This document shows, piece after piece, positions 25,579-34,692 of a stretch of 64,000 nucleotides of DNA. The notes under the pieces are model-generated. The model was not told the origin of the DNA. It made no database searches and worked only from the letters and a program-made list of their open reading frames with translations. Made by a program: the position numbers and the translations under genes. Every line of letters starts with the position of its first letter. Within the stretch, counting starts at the first letter, position 1. This DNA is from Aeromicrobium piscarium (lineage in GTDB: Bacteria > Actinomycetota > Actinomycetes > Propionibacteriales > Nocardioidaceae): the NCBI RefSeq assembly GCF_007421815.1, contig NZ_VLNT01000008.1, forward strand, positions 46,954 to 110,953, given 5' to 3'.

Positions 25579-26970
25579 TCAGTGCTCGGGGGACTCCGTC
25601 GACGGGGCCTTCTTAGGCGCCCTCTTGGCGGCCTTCTTCGCCGCCTTCTTCGTGGCGCCCTGCGGCGTGGCCTCGATGACCCGCGGCTCGTGCGAGATCA
25701 CATACGGGGTCTCGCCGACGATCGCATTGTGACTGCGCCACAGCAGGTACTTCAGGCTCAGATTGGTCATCGTGGCGAAACGGTTGCGGTTGCCGAGCAG
25801 CTGCTGCACGTGGATGGCCACCCAGATCAGCCACGCGATCCAGCCCTTGAGCCGGGGCAGGCCCTTGACCTGCGCGATCGCCGAGGCGCGGCCGATGGTG
25901 GCCATCGTGCCCTTGTCGAAATAGGAGAAGGGCTTCGGATCGTCCTTGCCGTCCACCTCGCGGCGGATCAGCTTGGCGACGTACTTGCCCTCCTGCAGGG
26001 CCGGCTGGGCCAGCTGCGGCAGCGGCTCATCGGGGTTGACCGCGATATCGCCGACCGCGAAGACATTGTGGAAGCCGCGCACCCGCTGTCGGTCGTCGAC
26101 CTCGATACGGCCACCGCGCCCCTGCGGAACCCCCCACTCTCCGATCATCGAATGGGCCGTGATGCCCGATGCCCACACCACGATGCCGGCCTCGATGAAC
26201 TCCTCGGTGCCATTGGTCTCCACCAGGACGCCGTCGGTGCGCACCTCCTTGACCGCGGTGCCGAGGCGCAGGTCGACCCCGCGCTTCTCCAGCGACTTCT
26301 TGGCATAGTCGCGCAGATTCGGGTGGAACGGCCCGAGGACGTGGGGCGCCATCTCCACCAGCGTGATGTGGATACGACTCTGATCCAGTTCCGGATAGGT
26401 CGTCGGCATGTCCTGATTGCGCATCTCGGCAAGAGCGCCGGCCGTCTCCACGCCCGTGGCGCCGCCGCCGACCACCACGACCCGCAGATCGCGGTCCTGG
26501 CCGTTGATCGCGGCATCCTCGAGATTGGCGAAGATCCGGTCGCGCAGGGCGAGCGCCTGCGACCGGCGGTACAGCGGCATCGAGAACTCCTCGGCCCCTG
26601 GAATGCCGAAGAAATTGGCTGTGACACCGACCGCGATGATCAGATAGTCGTACTTGACCGTGATGTTGCCGTCGAGCAGCATCGACTGCGCATCGTGATC
26701 CATCGCCACGACGGTGCCCTTCACGAAACGCACATTGTCCTGCTTGGCGCGCACAGCGCGCAGGAACCAGGTGATGTCGCCGGGATTCAGCGAGGCCGTG
26801 GCGACCTGGTACAGCAGCGGCTGGAAGGTGTTGTAGGTGTGCCGGTCGATGAGCGTGATGTCGACATCGGCGTCCTTGAGCTTCCGCACCGCCGCCAGGC
26901 CTCCGAATCCACCGCCGACGATGACGACATGAGGACGCTTCGAGGACGAAACCGGAGCCGAGGAGGACAT
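25579..26970 (-). CDS. ndh: Type II NADH dehydrogenase
   Basis: The 463-residue flavoprotein has two dinucleotide-binding motifs, GGGFGGLAAVRKL (FAD, residue ~15) and VVGGGATGVETAGALAEM (NADH). It also has the quinone-site segment TFQPLLYQVATASL. It oxidises NADH and reduces menaquinone without pumping protons at the inner membrane. An unusual C-terminal tail, TKKAAKKAAKRAPKKAP, is histone-like and resembles the neighbouring HbhA-like tail; such a tail is absent from most NDH-2 enzymes. The ATG at 26970 begins MSSSAPVSSSKRPHVVIVGG. Confidence 0.92.
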   Translation of the reverse strand: MSSSAPVSSSKRPHVVIVGGGFGGLAAVRKLKDADVDITLIDRHTYNTFQPLLYQVATASLNPGDITWFLRAVRAKQDNVRFVKGTVVAMDHDAQSMLLDGNITVKYDYLIIAVGVTANFFGIPGAEEFSMPLYRRSQALALRDRIFANLEDAAINGQDRDLRVVVVGGGATGVETAGALAEMRNQDMPTTYPELDQSRIHITLVEMAPHVLGPFHPNLRDYAKKSLEKRGVDLRLGTAVKEVRTDGVLVETNGTEEFIEAGIVVWASGITAHSMIGEWGVPQGRGGRIEVDDRQRVRGFHNVFAVGDIAVNPDEPLPQLAQPALQEGKYVAKLIRREVDGKDDPKPFSYFDKGTMATIGRASAIAQVKGLPRLKGWIAWLIWVAIHVQQLLGNRNRFATMTNLSLKYLLWRSHNAIVGETPYVISHEPRVIEATPQGATKKAAKKAAKRAPKKAPSTESPEH

Positions 26971-27032
26971 GAGCCCAGACTAGTCCGGGACGGTAGGTGT
27001 CCGCCGGTCAGCGTGGGGGCCTGTGAGCCGCG

Positions 27033-28031
27033 CTACACGCCTCGGTACCAGGCTCGGGCCTCCTGGCGATGGGCCAGGACGATGACGACCACCGCAGCGG
27101 CCGTCCACGGCAGGCCGACGGGGAAGAACACGATGGATGCGGCGATCGTCAGCACGCAGACGACGACGAGCGCGATCCGCGCCACCGGCGAACGGTGCGC
27201 GAACGCCCACGCGGTGACGGCCATGCCCACCAGCGAGAGCAGCAGCCACCCGGCGGCACTCACCAGCATCAGCCGCATCAGGTCGTCGACCGTGAAACCA
27301 CTCTCGGCGATCATGTCGCTGAGCATCCCCTGGTCCTGCCAGGCGCGCTCCACCTCCGCGCGGCCGCCGACGAAGACGGTCAGGAGCAGCAGGGCGGCCA
27401 CACCGGCGACCATCACCGAGCCGATGCCGGTCACCAGCAGGGCCGCCGTCACCGGCTTCGGGCGAGCCGCCCGCGCGGACGGCGCGGGTGCCACGGATTG
27501 CGCGTAGCCCTGCTGCGCGGAAGGGCGCTGTTCCTGGACCGGCGGCGGAGTCTGGGACTGGGGTGCGGTCACGCTCGGGGCAGCGCCCAGCTCGACGGGA
27601 GGCTCCTCCCCGGCGAAGTACCGCCGGGACTCGCGCTGCCAGAGCATCCCGACGCACATCGCGGCCAGGAGCGCCGGGAGGATGCCCACCAGCCCCATGG
27701 TCACGAAGAGCAGAGCCGCCAGGCTGCACAGCACCGTCAGCCCGATCCGTGAGCCACGATCGCCCCGGAACGCGAAGATGGCGAACACCATGGTCGCGAT
27801 GGTGCCGACGACCCCGACGAGCACCATCCAGCGCAGCCATTCCATCGTCGTGTCGACGCTCAGCGAGGTGGCCGACAGCGGCGGCTCCGCGAGCAACTGC
27901 TCGATCTGCTCCTGCATCTGGATCGAGCCCCAGCTGCCGAGCTGGCTGACCAGGATGATGAAGGCGAAGGCCGCGCCGCACCCCGCATACAGACAGGCGA
28001 GGGTCACGGAACGGGGACGAGGCGCGGCCAT
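27033..28031 (-). CDS. Membrane protein of unknown function with Pro/Gln-rich linker
   Basis: The 332-residue protein has a first half with about four transmembrane helices, then a proline/glutamine/alanine-rich cytoplasmic or exposed linker (around residues 150-195). A second half has about four more helices. No catalytic motif is recognised. The linker separates two similar membrane units, which may indicate internal duplication. The start ATG 28031 lies upstream of a GCGGT repeat cluster shared with clpB. It is transcribed in the same direction as ndh but spaced from it. Confidence 0.65.
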   Translation of the reverse strand: MAAPRPRSVTLACLYAGCGAAFAFIILVSQLGSWGSIQMQEQIEQLLAEPPLSATSLSVDTTMEWLRWMVLVGVVGTIATMVFAIFAFRGDRGSRIGLTVLCSLAALLFVTMGLVGILPALLAAMCVGMLWQRESRRYFAGEEPPVELGAAPSVTAPQSQTPPPVQEQRPSAQQGYAQSVAPAPSARAARPKPVTAALLVTGIGSVMVAGVAALLLLTVFVGGRAEVERAWQDQGMLSDMIAESGFTVDDLMRLMLVSAAGWLLLSLVGMAVTAWAFAHRSPVARIALVVVCVLTIAASIVFFPVGLPWTAAAVVVIVLAHRQEARAWYRGV

Positions 28032-28080
28032 GCCCTCTATCGAACCAGATCGCCCCAGGGCAGCCCGCGTCCCCCGGTGA

Positions 28081-28193
28081 GCGGTGCCTCACGCACCCCT
28101 CACCGTCGCGGGCGGTGAGCGACGCACCCCTCAGCGGTGTCGAGAGGTGCGTAGGTCACCGCCCCGGGCGAGGATAGGTGCGTAGGTCACCGC
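28081..28193. repeat. Four-unit inverted repeat, GCGGTGACCTACGCACC sub-family
   Basis: Two forward units (28081-28101 and 28112-28132) face two inverted units (28142-28162 and 28173-28193). The inner pair, GACGCACCCCTC against GAGAGGTGCGTA, forms a hairpin, and the outer pair another. It is the most regular cluster in the window, and its sub-family is also at 7513 and 46254. It lies downstream of clpB and upstream of the membrane protein gene. Confidence 0.83.
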
Positions 28194-28209
28194 CCCCGGT
28201 GCGATCGAC

Positions 28210-30804
28210 TCAGCCCCGGACCGGGGCGACGCGGAGCTCGTCGGCGTCCTCGTCGCGGTCGACGGTGACCGTGTCGCCGTCGCGCACCTCGCCCGAGAGC
28301 AGCTCGCGCGCGAGCCGGTCGCCGATCGCCTGCTGCACCAGCCGGCGCAACGGGCGGGCACCGTACGCCGGATCCCAGCCGGTGAGGGCCAGCCACTCCT
28401 TGGCGGCATCGGACACCTCGAGGTTGATGCGGCGCGACTCCAGTCGCCGGGCCAGCGAATCCAACTGCAGATCGACGATCCGCGTGAGCTCCTCGGTGCC
28501 GAGCGCCTCGAACATGACCACTTCGTCGAGCCGGTTGAGGAACTCGGGCTTAAAGGACGCGCGCACGACGTTCATCACCGCATCGTTCTTGGCCTGATCG
28601 TCCAGCGACGGGTCCACGAGGAACTGCGAGCCCAGGTTCGACGTCAGGATCAAGATGACATTGCGGAAGTCCACCGTGCGGCCCTGGCCATCGGTCAGAC
28701 GGCCATCGTCGAGCACCTGCAGGAGGATGTCGAAGACCTCCGGATGCGCCTTCTCGACCTCGTCGAGCAGCACGACCGAGTAGGGGCGCCGGCGTACGGC
28801 CTCGGTGAGCTGGCCGCCCTCGTCGTACCCGACATAGCCCGGAGGGGCGCCGACGAGCCGCGAGACGCTGTGCTTCTCGCCGTACTCGCTCATGTCGATG
28901 CGGATGATGGCGCGCTCGTCGTCGAACAGGAAGTCCGCGAGGCTCTTGGCGAGCTCGGTCTTGCCGACGCCCGTGGGACCGAGGAACAGGAACGATCCGG
29001 TCGGCCGGTCCGGGTCGGAGATCCCGGCCCGGGCTCGCCGCACCGCATCGGACACGGCGCGGACGGCGGCCTTCTGGCCGATGAGCCGCTTGCCGAGCTC
29101 GTCCTCCATGTGCAGGAGCTTCTCGGTCTCGCCCTCCAGCAGGCGCCCGGTGGGGATGCCCGTCCAGGACGCCACCACCTCGGCAATGTCGTCCGGCCCG
29201 ACCTCCTCGTGCACCATCCGGTCGGCGGAGGCCGATGCCTCGGCCTGCTGGGCCGCGGCGAGCTGCTCCTCCATCTTGGGGAGCTCGCCGTAGGCCAGCC
29301 GCGCCGCGGTCTCGAAGTCGCCCTCGCGCTGGGCGCGGTCGGCGGCCGTGCGGACCTCGTCGATGCGCTCCTTGATCTCGCCGACGGCATTGAGGCTCTG
29401 CTTCTCGGACTCCCAGCGCTGCTCCAGGGCGCGCAGCTGCTCGGACTTGTCGGCCTTCTCGGCACGCAGCTTCGCGAGGCGCTCGACGCTGGCCTCGTCG
29501 GTCTCGTGCTCGAGATGCAGCTCTTCCATCGTGAGCCGGTCGACGGCACGACGCAGCTCATCGATCTCGACCGGGCTGGAGTCGATCTCCATCCGCAGCC
29601 GGCTCGATGCCTCGTCAATGAGGTCGATGGCCTTGTCCGGCAGCTGACGGCCCGGAATGTAGCGATGCGAGAGGGTCGCGGCGGCTACGAGCGCAGCGTC
29701 GGAGATCTCGACCTTGTGGTGCGCCTCGTACTTCTCCTTCAGGCCACGCAGGATCGCGATCGTGTCCTCGACGCTCGGCTCGCCGACGAAGACCTGCTGG
29801 AAGCGACGCTCGAGAGCCGGGTCCTTCTCGATCGACTCGCGGTACTCGTCGAGGGTCGTGGCACCGATCATGCGCAGCTCGCCGCGGGCCAGCATCGGCT
29901 TGAGCATGTTGCCGGCGTCCATCGCGCCCTCGCCGGTCGCGCCGGCGCCGACGACGGTGTGCAGCTCGTCGATGAACGTGACGATCTGCCCGTTCGACTC
30001 CTTGATCTCGTTCAGGACGCCCTTCAGGCGCTCCTCGAACTCACCGCGGTACTTCGCTCCGGCGACCATCGCGCCGAGGTCGAGGCTGACGAGCGTACGG
30101 CCACGCAGCGACTCGGGCACGTCGCCGTCGATGATGCGCTGGGCGAGACCCTCGACGACGGCCGTCTTGCCGACGCCGGGCTCGCCGATGAGGACGGGGT
30201 TGTTCTTGGTGCGGCGGCTGAGCACCTGCACGACACGACGGATCTCGGCATCGCGGCCGATGACGGGATCGAGCTTGCCGTCACGGGCCAGCGCCGTCAG
30301 ATCGATGCCGTACTTCTCCAGCGCCTGGTAGGCGTCCTCGGCATCCTGACTGGTGACTTTCGCGCTACCGCGGACCGCGGAGAAGGCGTCCTTCAACGCC
30401 TCGGGGGTGACACCGTGGCGTGCGAGAACGGCCTGCGCCGGAGACTGCACGGTGGCGATGCCCACGACGATCGGCTCGGTCGAGATGAACTCGTCCCCGA
30501 GTGCATCGGCCTCGTCGATGGCGCGCTGCAGCACCTCATGGGTGGAGCGCGCGAGATTCGGATTCTGGACACTCGAACCGCTGGCCGAAGGCAGTAGCTC
30601 GATGCTCTGCTTCGTCTCAGCGAGAACGGTGCGCGGGTCGGCCCCCGCGGCCGCGACGAGCGGCCCGGCGGTGCCACCTTCCTGCTCGAGCAGCGCCGCG
30701 AGCAGATGTGCCGGTTCCACCGCGGGATTGCCCGCAGCGGCTGCCGACGACATGGCCGCAGCGAGCGCCTGCTGGCTGCGGGTCGTGAGTTTCGAAAGGT
30801 CCAT
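28210..30804 (-). CDS. clpB: ATP-dependent disaggregase ClpB
   Basis: At 864 residues it is a complete ClpB. It has a Clp N-domain, NBD1 with [13 protein letters not shown] (about residue 205), a middle coiled-coil domain (about 405-525), NBD2 with [13 protein letters not shown] (about 605), and the C-terminal D2 small domain. It resolves protein aggregates together with DnaK. The ATG at 30804 is preceded by GGGGAG. A HAIR element 54 bases upstream predicts control by the HspR heat-shock repressor, as in Streptomyces and mycobacteria. Confidence 0.97.
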   Translation of the reverse strand: MDLSKLTTRSQQALAAAMSSAAAAGNPAVEPAHLLAALLEQEGGTAGPLVAAAGADPRTVLAETKQSIELLPSASGSSVQNPNLARSTHEVLQRAIDEADALGDEFISTEPIVVGIATVQSPAQAVLARHGVTPEALKDAFSAVRGSAKVTSQDAEDAYQALEKYGIDLTALARDGKLDPVIGRDAEIRRVVQVLSRRTKNNPVLIGEPGVGKTAVVEGLAQRIIDGDVPESLRGRTLVSLDLGAMVAGAKYRGEFEERLKGVLNEIKESNGQIVTFIDELHTVVGAGATGEGAMDAGNMLKPMLARGELRMIGATTLDEYRESIEKDPALERRFQQVFVGEPSVEDTIAILRGLKEKYEAHHKVEISDAALVAAATLSHRYIPGRQLPDKAIDLIDEASSRLRMEIDSSPVEIDELRRAVDRLTMEELHLEHETDEASVERLAKLRAEKADKSEQLRALEQRWESEKQSLNAVGEIKERIDEVRTAADRAQREGDFETAARLAYGELPKMEEQLAAAQQAEASASADRMVHEEVGPDDIAEVVASWTGIPTGRLLEGETEKLLHMEDELGKRLIGQKAAVRAVSDAVRRARAGISDPDRPTGSFLFLGPTGVGKTELAKSLADFLFDDERAIIRIDMSEYGEKHSVSRLVGAPPGYVGYDEGGQLTEAVRRRPYSVVLLDEVEKAHPEVFDILLQVLDDGRLTDGQGRTVDFRNVILILTSNLGSQFLVDPSLDDQAKNDAVMNVVRASFKPEFLNRLDEVVMFEALGTEELTRIVDLQLDSLARRLESRRINLEVSDAAKEWLALTGWDPAYGARPLRRLVQQAIGDRLARELLSGEVRDGDTVTVDRDEDADELRVAPVRG

Positions 30805-30857
30805 CGACGACTCCCCTGGTGATAACGATGTCTACACGTAGAACAACCTTGCCAAAG

Positions 30858-30876
30858 TTGAGTCCATTCCGCTCAA
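30858..30876. promoter_or_regulatory. HAIR element (HspR operator) before clpB
   Basis: TTGAGT-N7-GCTCAA matches the HspR-binding HAIR consensus CTTGAGT-N7-ACTCAAG with only end differences. It lies upstream of clpB, one of the classical HspR targets in actinobacteria. hspR itself is not in the window. Confidence 0.8.
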
Positions 30877-30928
30877 TTTTAACCGGCGACGTGGCATTCG
30901 TCACGCGTCCCGCCAATCGCCACTTGAC

Positions 30929-30960
30929 GCAAACGACTTTGCCATGCAAACTGACTTTGC
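30929..30960 (+). promoter_or_regulatory. Tandem 14/15-bp direct repeats before the membrane-protein gene
   Basis: GCAAACGACTTTGC (30929-30942) and GCAAACTGACTTTGC (30946-30960) are near-identical, 17 bases apart, and each is itself a weak palindrome (GCAAA/TTTGC). A TTGACG at 30924 could be a -35. They probably bind a regulator of the operon that starts at 30994. Confidence 0.55.
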
Positions 30961-30993
30961 ACGACAAACTAGTTGGCGATATCGGAGGTACCC

Positions 30994-31611
30994 ATGGGTG
31001 AGGACGAGAAGTCACCGACCCCGGCGGAGAGCTGGGCCATCATCGACGCGCAACGCCGTCAGGTGCGCGAGAGTCTCAGCTCCGACGACCGGATGCTCTA
31101 CGGCATCTGGGGCCTCGCCTGGGGAATCGGCTATGTCGCGATGTTCTTCACCGTCGGCCCCGAGGGCGAGCCCCATCTCCTCGGCGGCAGCATCTTCGGC
31201 GGCCTGATCGTCGCCGCCCTGGTCTTCACCGTGGTGCACTCCGAGCGCCGGGCCAGCGGGCTCGGCGGCGCCGGCGGCCGGATGAACGCCCGCCTCGGCA
31301 CCGCCTGGGGTGCCTCCTTCGGCGCCTCCTTCTTCATCTACGGCGGGATGTTCTCCGCCGGCCTCGAGGGCGAAGGTGTCGGCGTGGTCGCCAACGGCCT
31401 GCCCTGCCTCGTCGTCGCCTGCCTGTTCATGGCCAGCGGTGCCGCCTGGAACGACACGCGTCAGTACCGGCTCGGTGTCTGGATCGCGGTCGTCGTGGCC
31501 ATCGCCTCGGTGACCGGGGTCCCCTATCTGTACCTGGTGATGGCCGGCCTGGGCGGTGGCGGATTCCTCGTCGCGGCGCTCGCCGACTACCTCGACCGGC
31601 GGCGAGCATGA
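30994..31611 (+). CDS. Membrane protein of unknown function (six helices)
   Basis: The 205-residue protein has a short cytoplasmic N-terminus and six hydrophobic helices rich in Gly/Ala. It has AESWAIIDAQRRQVRESL at the start, the form of many actinobacterial genes placed before a small winged-helix regulator. ATG 30994 has GGAGG five bases upstream. It is followed by a 17-bp hairpin and then by the regulator-ABC operon. The pairing with a regulator suggests an envelope stress or ABC-linked role, but the function is unknown. Confidence 0.75.
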   Translation: MGEDEKSPTPAESWAIIDAQRRQVRESLSSDDRMLYGIWGLAWGIGYVAMFFTVGPEGEPHLLGGSIFGGLIVAALVFTVVHSERRASGLGGAGGRMNARLGTAWGASFGASFFIYGGMFSAGLEGEGVGVVANGLPCLVVACLFMASGAAWNDTRQYRLGVWIAVVVAIASVTGVPYLYLVMAGLGGGGFLVAALADYLDRRRA

Positions 31612-31624
31612 GCACCTCGACCGG

Positions 31625-31670
31625 GACCGAGATGTGCTCCCCATTCGTCAACCGGGAGCACATCTCGGTC
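31625..31670. repeat. Perfect 17-bp inverted repeat, GATGTGCTCCC family
   Basis: Bases 31625-31641 and 31654-31670 are exact reverse complements (GACCGAGATGTGCTCCC) with a 12-base loop. The core GATGTG is shared with 2327 and 46334. It separates the membrane gene from the winged-helix regulator and may attenuate transcription between them. Confidence 0.82.
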
Positions 31671-31686
31671 CAGAGCGGGGGTCGCC

Positions 31687-31992
31687 ATGAGTGAGCTGGA
31701 TCCGGTCATCCATGCCCAGGCGCGGCTGCGGGTGGTGGCGTCCCTCGCCGCGATGCCGAACAACGCCAGCATCACCTTCCCGCGGCTGCAGAAGCTGCTC
31801 GAGATGACCGCGGGCAATCTCTCGACCCATCTGCGCAAGCTCGAGGACGCCGGCTACGTGCGGCAGTCCAAGACCATCGAGGGCCGAACCCCGGTGACCT
31901 ATGTCGAGATCACCCCCACCGGACTCGCCGCCTTCGAGCGCTACACCGCACAGATCCGATCCCTCATCGACCCGACAGGAGAGAGCTCATGA
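31687..31992 (+). CDS. Winged-helix transcriptional regulator
   Basis: The 101-residue protein is a short winged helix of the ArsR/MarR-like HTH_27 type. It has ITFPRLQKLLEMTAGNLSTH (recognition helix region), LRKLEDAGYVRQSK, and the wing GRTPVTYVEIT. Its stop overlaps the ABC ATPase start (ATGA), so it probably controls this exporter. The gene that precedes it also shows direct repeats in its promoter, which could be its binding site. Confidence 0.88.
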   Translation: MSELDPVIHAQARLRVVASLAAMPNNASITFPRLQKLLEMTAGNLSTHLRKLEDAGYVRQSKTIEGRTPVTYVEITPTGLAAFERYTAQIRSLIDPTGESS

Positions 31993-32885
31993 CCGTCACA
32001 CCCCTCGTCGTCGCCGAGGACGTGAGCCGCTCATTCGGCGACGTGCTCGCCGTCGACCACGTCTCTGTGACCATCCGGCCCGGAGAGCTGGTCGGACTGC
32101 TCGGTCCGAACGGCGCCGGCAAGTCGGTGCTGATCTCCCTGCTGACCGGCCTGCGCAAGCCATCGAGCGGCACCGTGCGCATCGCCGGCGGCGATCCCCG
32201 GCAGCCCGCCACGCGCGTCGCGATCGGGGCGACCCCGCAGGAGACCGGTCTCCCCGCGACGATCAAGGTCAAGGAGGTGATCGAGTTCGTGTCGCGGCAC
32301 TACCCCGACCCCCTCCCGGCCGAGAAGCTGCTGGATCGCTTCGGTCTCACCGACCTCGCCGGACGTCAGTGTGGTGCGCTGTCCGGGGGCCAGCAGCGCC
32401 GTCTCGCCGTGGCGCTCGCCATGGTGGGTCGGCCCGCGCTCGTCCTGCTGGACGAACCCACCACCGGTCTCGACATCGAGGCCCGGCACAGCCTGTGGAA
32501 TGCCATCGAGGACTACCAGGCCGATGGCGGCACCGTGGTGATCACCAGCCACTACCTCGAGGAGATCCAGCGCCTCGCCCGACGGGTCATCGTGATCGAC
32601 CACGGCCGCGTCCTCGTCGATGACACGACCCAGTCGGTCATCGACCGCGTCGATGTCGATCGGGTGAGCCTCCACAGCACCGATACCCGCCTCGACGATC
32701 TGCCCGGCGTCGTCAGCCTGGAACGCGACGGCGACCAGGTCACATTGCTGACGCGCGATGCCGACGCCCTGGTGCACCGGTTGTGCGCCGACGACGTCGA
32801 CTTCTCGCGACTCCGCGTCGCCGGCGCCTCATTGGAGGACGCCTTCGCCCAACTCACCCGTTCCGACGCCAGGAGGACAGCATGA
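31989..32885 (+). CDS. ABC-2 type transporter ATP-binding protein
   Basis: The 298-residue ATPase has Walker A GPNGAGKS, signature LSGGQQRRLAVALAM, Walker B ALVLLDEPTTGLD and the switch SHY. The C-terminal ~80 residues are of the exporter type. It is coupled by ATGA overlaps both to the regulator before it and to the permease after it. Substrate unknown. Confidence 0.93.
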   Translation: MTVTPLVVAEDVSRSFGDVLAVDHVSVTIRPGELVGLLGPNGAGKSVLISLLTGLRKPSSGTVRIAGGDPRQPATRVAIGATPQETGLPATIKVKEVIEFVSRHYPDPLPAEKLLDRFGLTDLAGRQCGALSGGQQRRLAVALAMVGRPALVLLDEPTTGLDIEARHSLWNAIEDYQADGGTVVITSHYLEEIQRLARRVIVIDHGRVLVDDTTQSVIDRVDVDRVSLHSTDTRLDDLPGVVSLERDGDQVTLLTRDADALVHRLCADDVDFSRLRVAGASLEDAFAQLTRSDARRTA

Positions 32886-33643
32886 GCACGCCGTCGTCGT
32901 TGAGCATCACCCGCGCGCACGCGAAACTGAATCTGCTGGAGGTCCTCCGCGAGCCGATCGCGATCATCGGCACCACGGTGTTCCCCTCGCTGGCACTCCT
33001 GTTCTTCGTCGTGCCGCAACGAGAGATCGCCGACGAACGCATCGCCGCGACCGGTGCCGCCGCCCAGCTCGCCGCGCTCGGGGTGATGTCGGTCTGCCTG
33101 TTCACCTTCGGCGCCGGCATCGCCGAGGACCGCGCGCGCCCCTTCGACACCTACGTGCGCACGCTGGCCGCCGGCCCCTTCCCGCAGGTGATCGGCCGGC
33201 TGCGCACCGGCATCATCCTGTCGGTGCTCGGTCTCATCCCGATCTGCGTCATCGCGTTCTTCCTCACCGAGGCCCGGCTGGCCCCGGACCGGCTGCTGCT
33301 CACCCTCGGAGCGCTGCTCGCCGGAGCAGTGCCGATGCTCCTGATCGGCTTCGCCATCGGCTACTGGCTACGACAGAAGTCCGCGATCGCCGTCGCCCAG
33401 CTGCTGTTCTTCGGGCTCGCCTTCGGCGGAGGCATGTTCATCCCACCCGATGTCTTCCCGTCCTGGCTGGACACCATCTCCGGGCTGCTGCCGAGTCGCG
33501 CCGAGCGCGATCTCGTCGTCTGGGCGGTCGGCAGCGGCGATGTCGCGGTCCGCACGGTGCTCGTGCTCATCGGCTGGAGCGTCCTCGGCGCCGCCTTCAC
33601 CCTGTGGGGCTTCCGCCGCGACGAGGGCCGGCGCTTCCGCTGA
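32882..33643 (+). CDS. ABC-2 type transporter permease
   Basis: The 253-residue permease has six predicted helices with the ABC-2 pattern GIAEDRARPFDTYVRTLAAG in the first cytoplasmic loop. It starts at ATG 32882, four bases inside the ATPase stop, with AGGAGGACA just before it. It forms the channel of the half-transporter with the preceding ATPase, probably as a homodimer. Exported substrate is unknown. Confidence 0.9.
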   Translation: MSTPSSLSITRAHAKLNLLEVLREPIAIIGTTVFPSLALLFFVVPQREIADERIAATGAAAQLAALGVMSVCLFTFGAGIAEDRARPFDTYVRTLAAGPFPQVIGRLRTGIILSVLGLIPICVIAFFLTEARLAPDRLLLTLGALLAGAVPMLLIGFAIGYWLRQKSAIAVAQLLFFGLAFGGGMFIPPDVFPSWLDTISGLLPSRAERDLVVWAVGSGDVAVRTVLVLIGWSVLGAAFTLWGFRRDEGRRFR

Positions 33644-33704
33644 CCCTCAGGGGACGCCCCGGGCTCGCGCCCACGAGGGGTCGACGGGGGGCGTCGACGA
33701 CCCG

Positions 33705-33733
33705 TACCCTCTACTTAGGGAAGGCAATCCTTC
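33705..33733 (+). promoter_or_regulatory. Promoter with DtxR/IdeR-like iron box
   Basis: TTAGGGAAGGCAATCCTTC (33715-33733) matches the 19-base DtxR consensus TWAGGTWAGSCTWACCTWA at 15 positions. It lies directly after TACCCT at 33705-33710, a good -10, and 36 bases before the start codon, so an iron-loaded repressor would block transcription. The downstream operon is an ABC-2 exporter, a class that includes iron-regulated exporters. Confidence 0.6.
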
Positions 33734-33768
33734 CTTCACGGCGAGCTGTCGAGGCGAGGAGGGGCGTG

Positions 33769-34692
33769 GTGTCGGTCGTCGAGGTCGAGGGGCTGCGCAA
33801 GAGCTTCGGTGAGGTCGAGGCCCTCCGGGGGCTGAGCCTGGCCGCACACGAGGGCGAGATCCTGGGCGTGCTCGGTCCCAACGGGGCGGGCAAGACCACG
33901 ATGATCAGCATCGTCACCACCCTCGTCCGCGCCGACGAGGGGACCGTCCGCGTCGACGGCATCGACGTACGGACCGATCCCGCGGCGGTACGGACCCGTA
34001 TCGGTCTCACCGGCCAGTTCGCCGCGCTGGACGACAATCTGACCGCGCGCGAGAACCTCACGCTGTTCGGCCGGCTGCTGAAGCTCGGCCGCGCCGGCGC
34101 TCGCGAGCGGGCCGCCGAGCTCCTGGCCGAGTTCGATCTCCTGGACGCCGCCGACCGACGAGCCGGCACCTTCTCCGGTGGCATGCGGCGCCGACTGGAC
34201 CTGGCCGCCTCGCTCATCGGCCGTCCGCGGGTGCTCTTCCTGGACGAGCCGACCACCGGCCTGGACCCGCGCAGCCGCAACTCGCTGTGGGCGATCGTGC
34301 GGCGACTGCGGGCGGAGGGGACGACGATCGTGCTCACCACCCAGTACCTCGCGGAGGCCGAGGAGCTCGCCGACCGCATCGTCGTCATCGACCACGGCGA
34401 GGTCATCGCCGAGGGGACCGCGGACGACCTCAAACACCGGGTCACCGGCGCGGTCTGCCACGTCCGCGTGGACGAGGAGCTGATGCCCCGGGTCGAGGAA
34501 CTGCTGTCATCGCGGTGGCAGGTCTCGCGGAGCGCCGAGGGCCTGGTGGTCCCCGCCGACGGCTCCGGCACGCTCGTCGAGGTGGTCCGGCTGCTGGACG
34601 CGCACGACATCCTCGTCGAAGACCTCGGGCTGCGCCGTCCCACCCTCGACGATGCCTTCCTGGCGTTGACCGGCCAGGCCACCGGCTCATGA
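33769..34692 (+). CDS. ABC-2 type transporter ATP-binding protein (DrrA-like)
   Basis: The 307-residue protein has Walker A GPNGAGKT, signature FSGGMRRRLDLAASL, Walker B RVLFLDEPTTGLDP, and the DrrA-type C-terminal domain. The start GTG 33769 is placed by AGGAGG six bases upstream; a GTG at 33766 is an alternative. The ORF stays open upstream for about 340 codons but that part is antisense to other genes. It couples to two downstream permeases, so the exporter is probably a heterodimer. The presumed iron box upstream suggests iron-dependent expression. Confidence 0.92.
   Translation: MSVVEVEGLRKSFGEVEALRGLSLAAHEGEILGVLGPNGAGKTTMISIVTTLVRADEGTVRVDGIDVRTDPAAVRTRIGLTGQFAALDDNLTARENLTLFGRLLKLGRAGARERAAELLAEFDLLDAADRRAGTFSGGMRRRLDLAASLIGRPRVLFLDEPTTGLDPRSRNSLWAIVRRLRAEGTTIVLTTQYLAEAEELADRIVVIDHGEVIAEGTADDLKHRVTGAVCHVRVDEELMPRVEELLSSRWQVSRSAEGLVVPADGSGTLVEVVRLLDAHDILVEDLGLRRPTLDDAFLALTGQATGS

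Noticed and set aside
32758..33768. N-terminal extension of the ABC ATPase at 33769
   Set aside because: The extension is antisense-like Arg-rich sequence overlapping the preceding permease; the GTG at 33769 with AGGAGG fits the family start.
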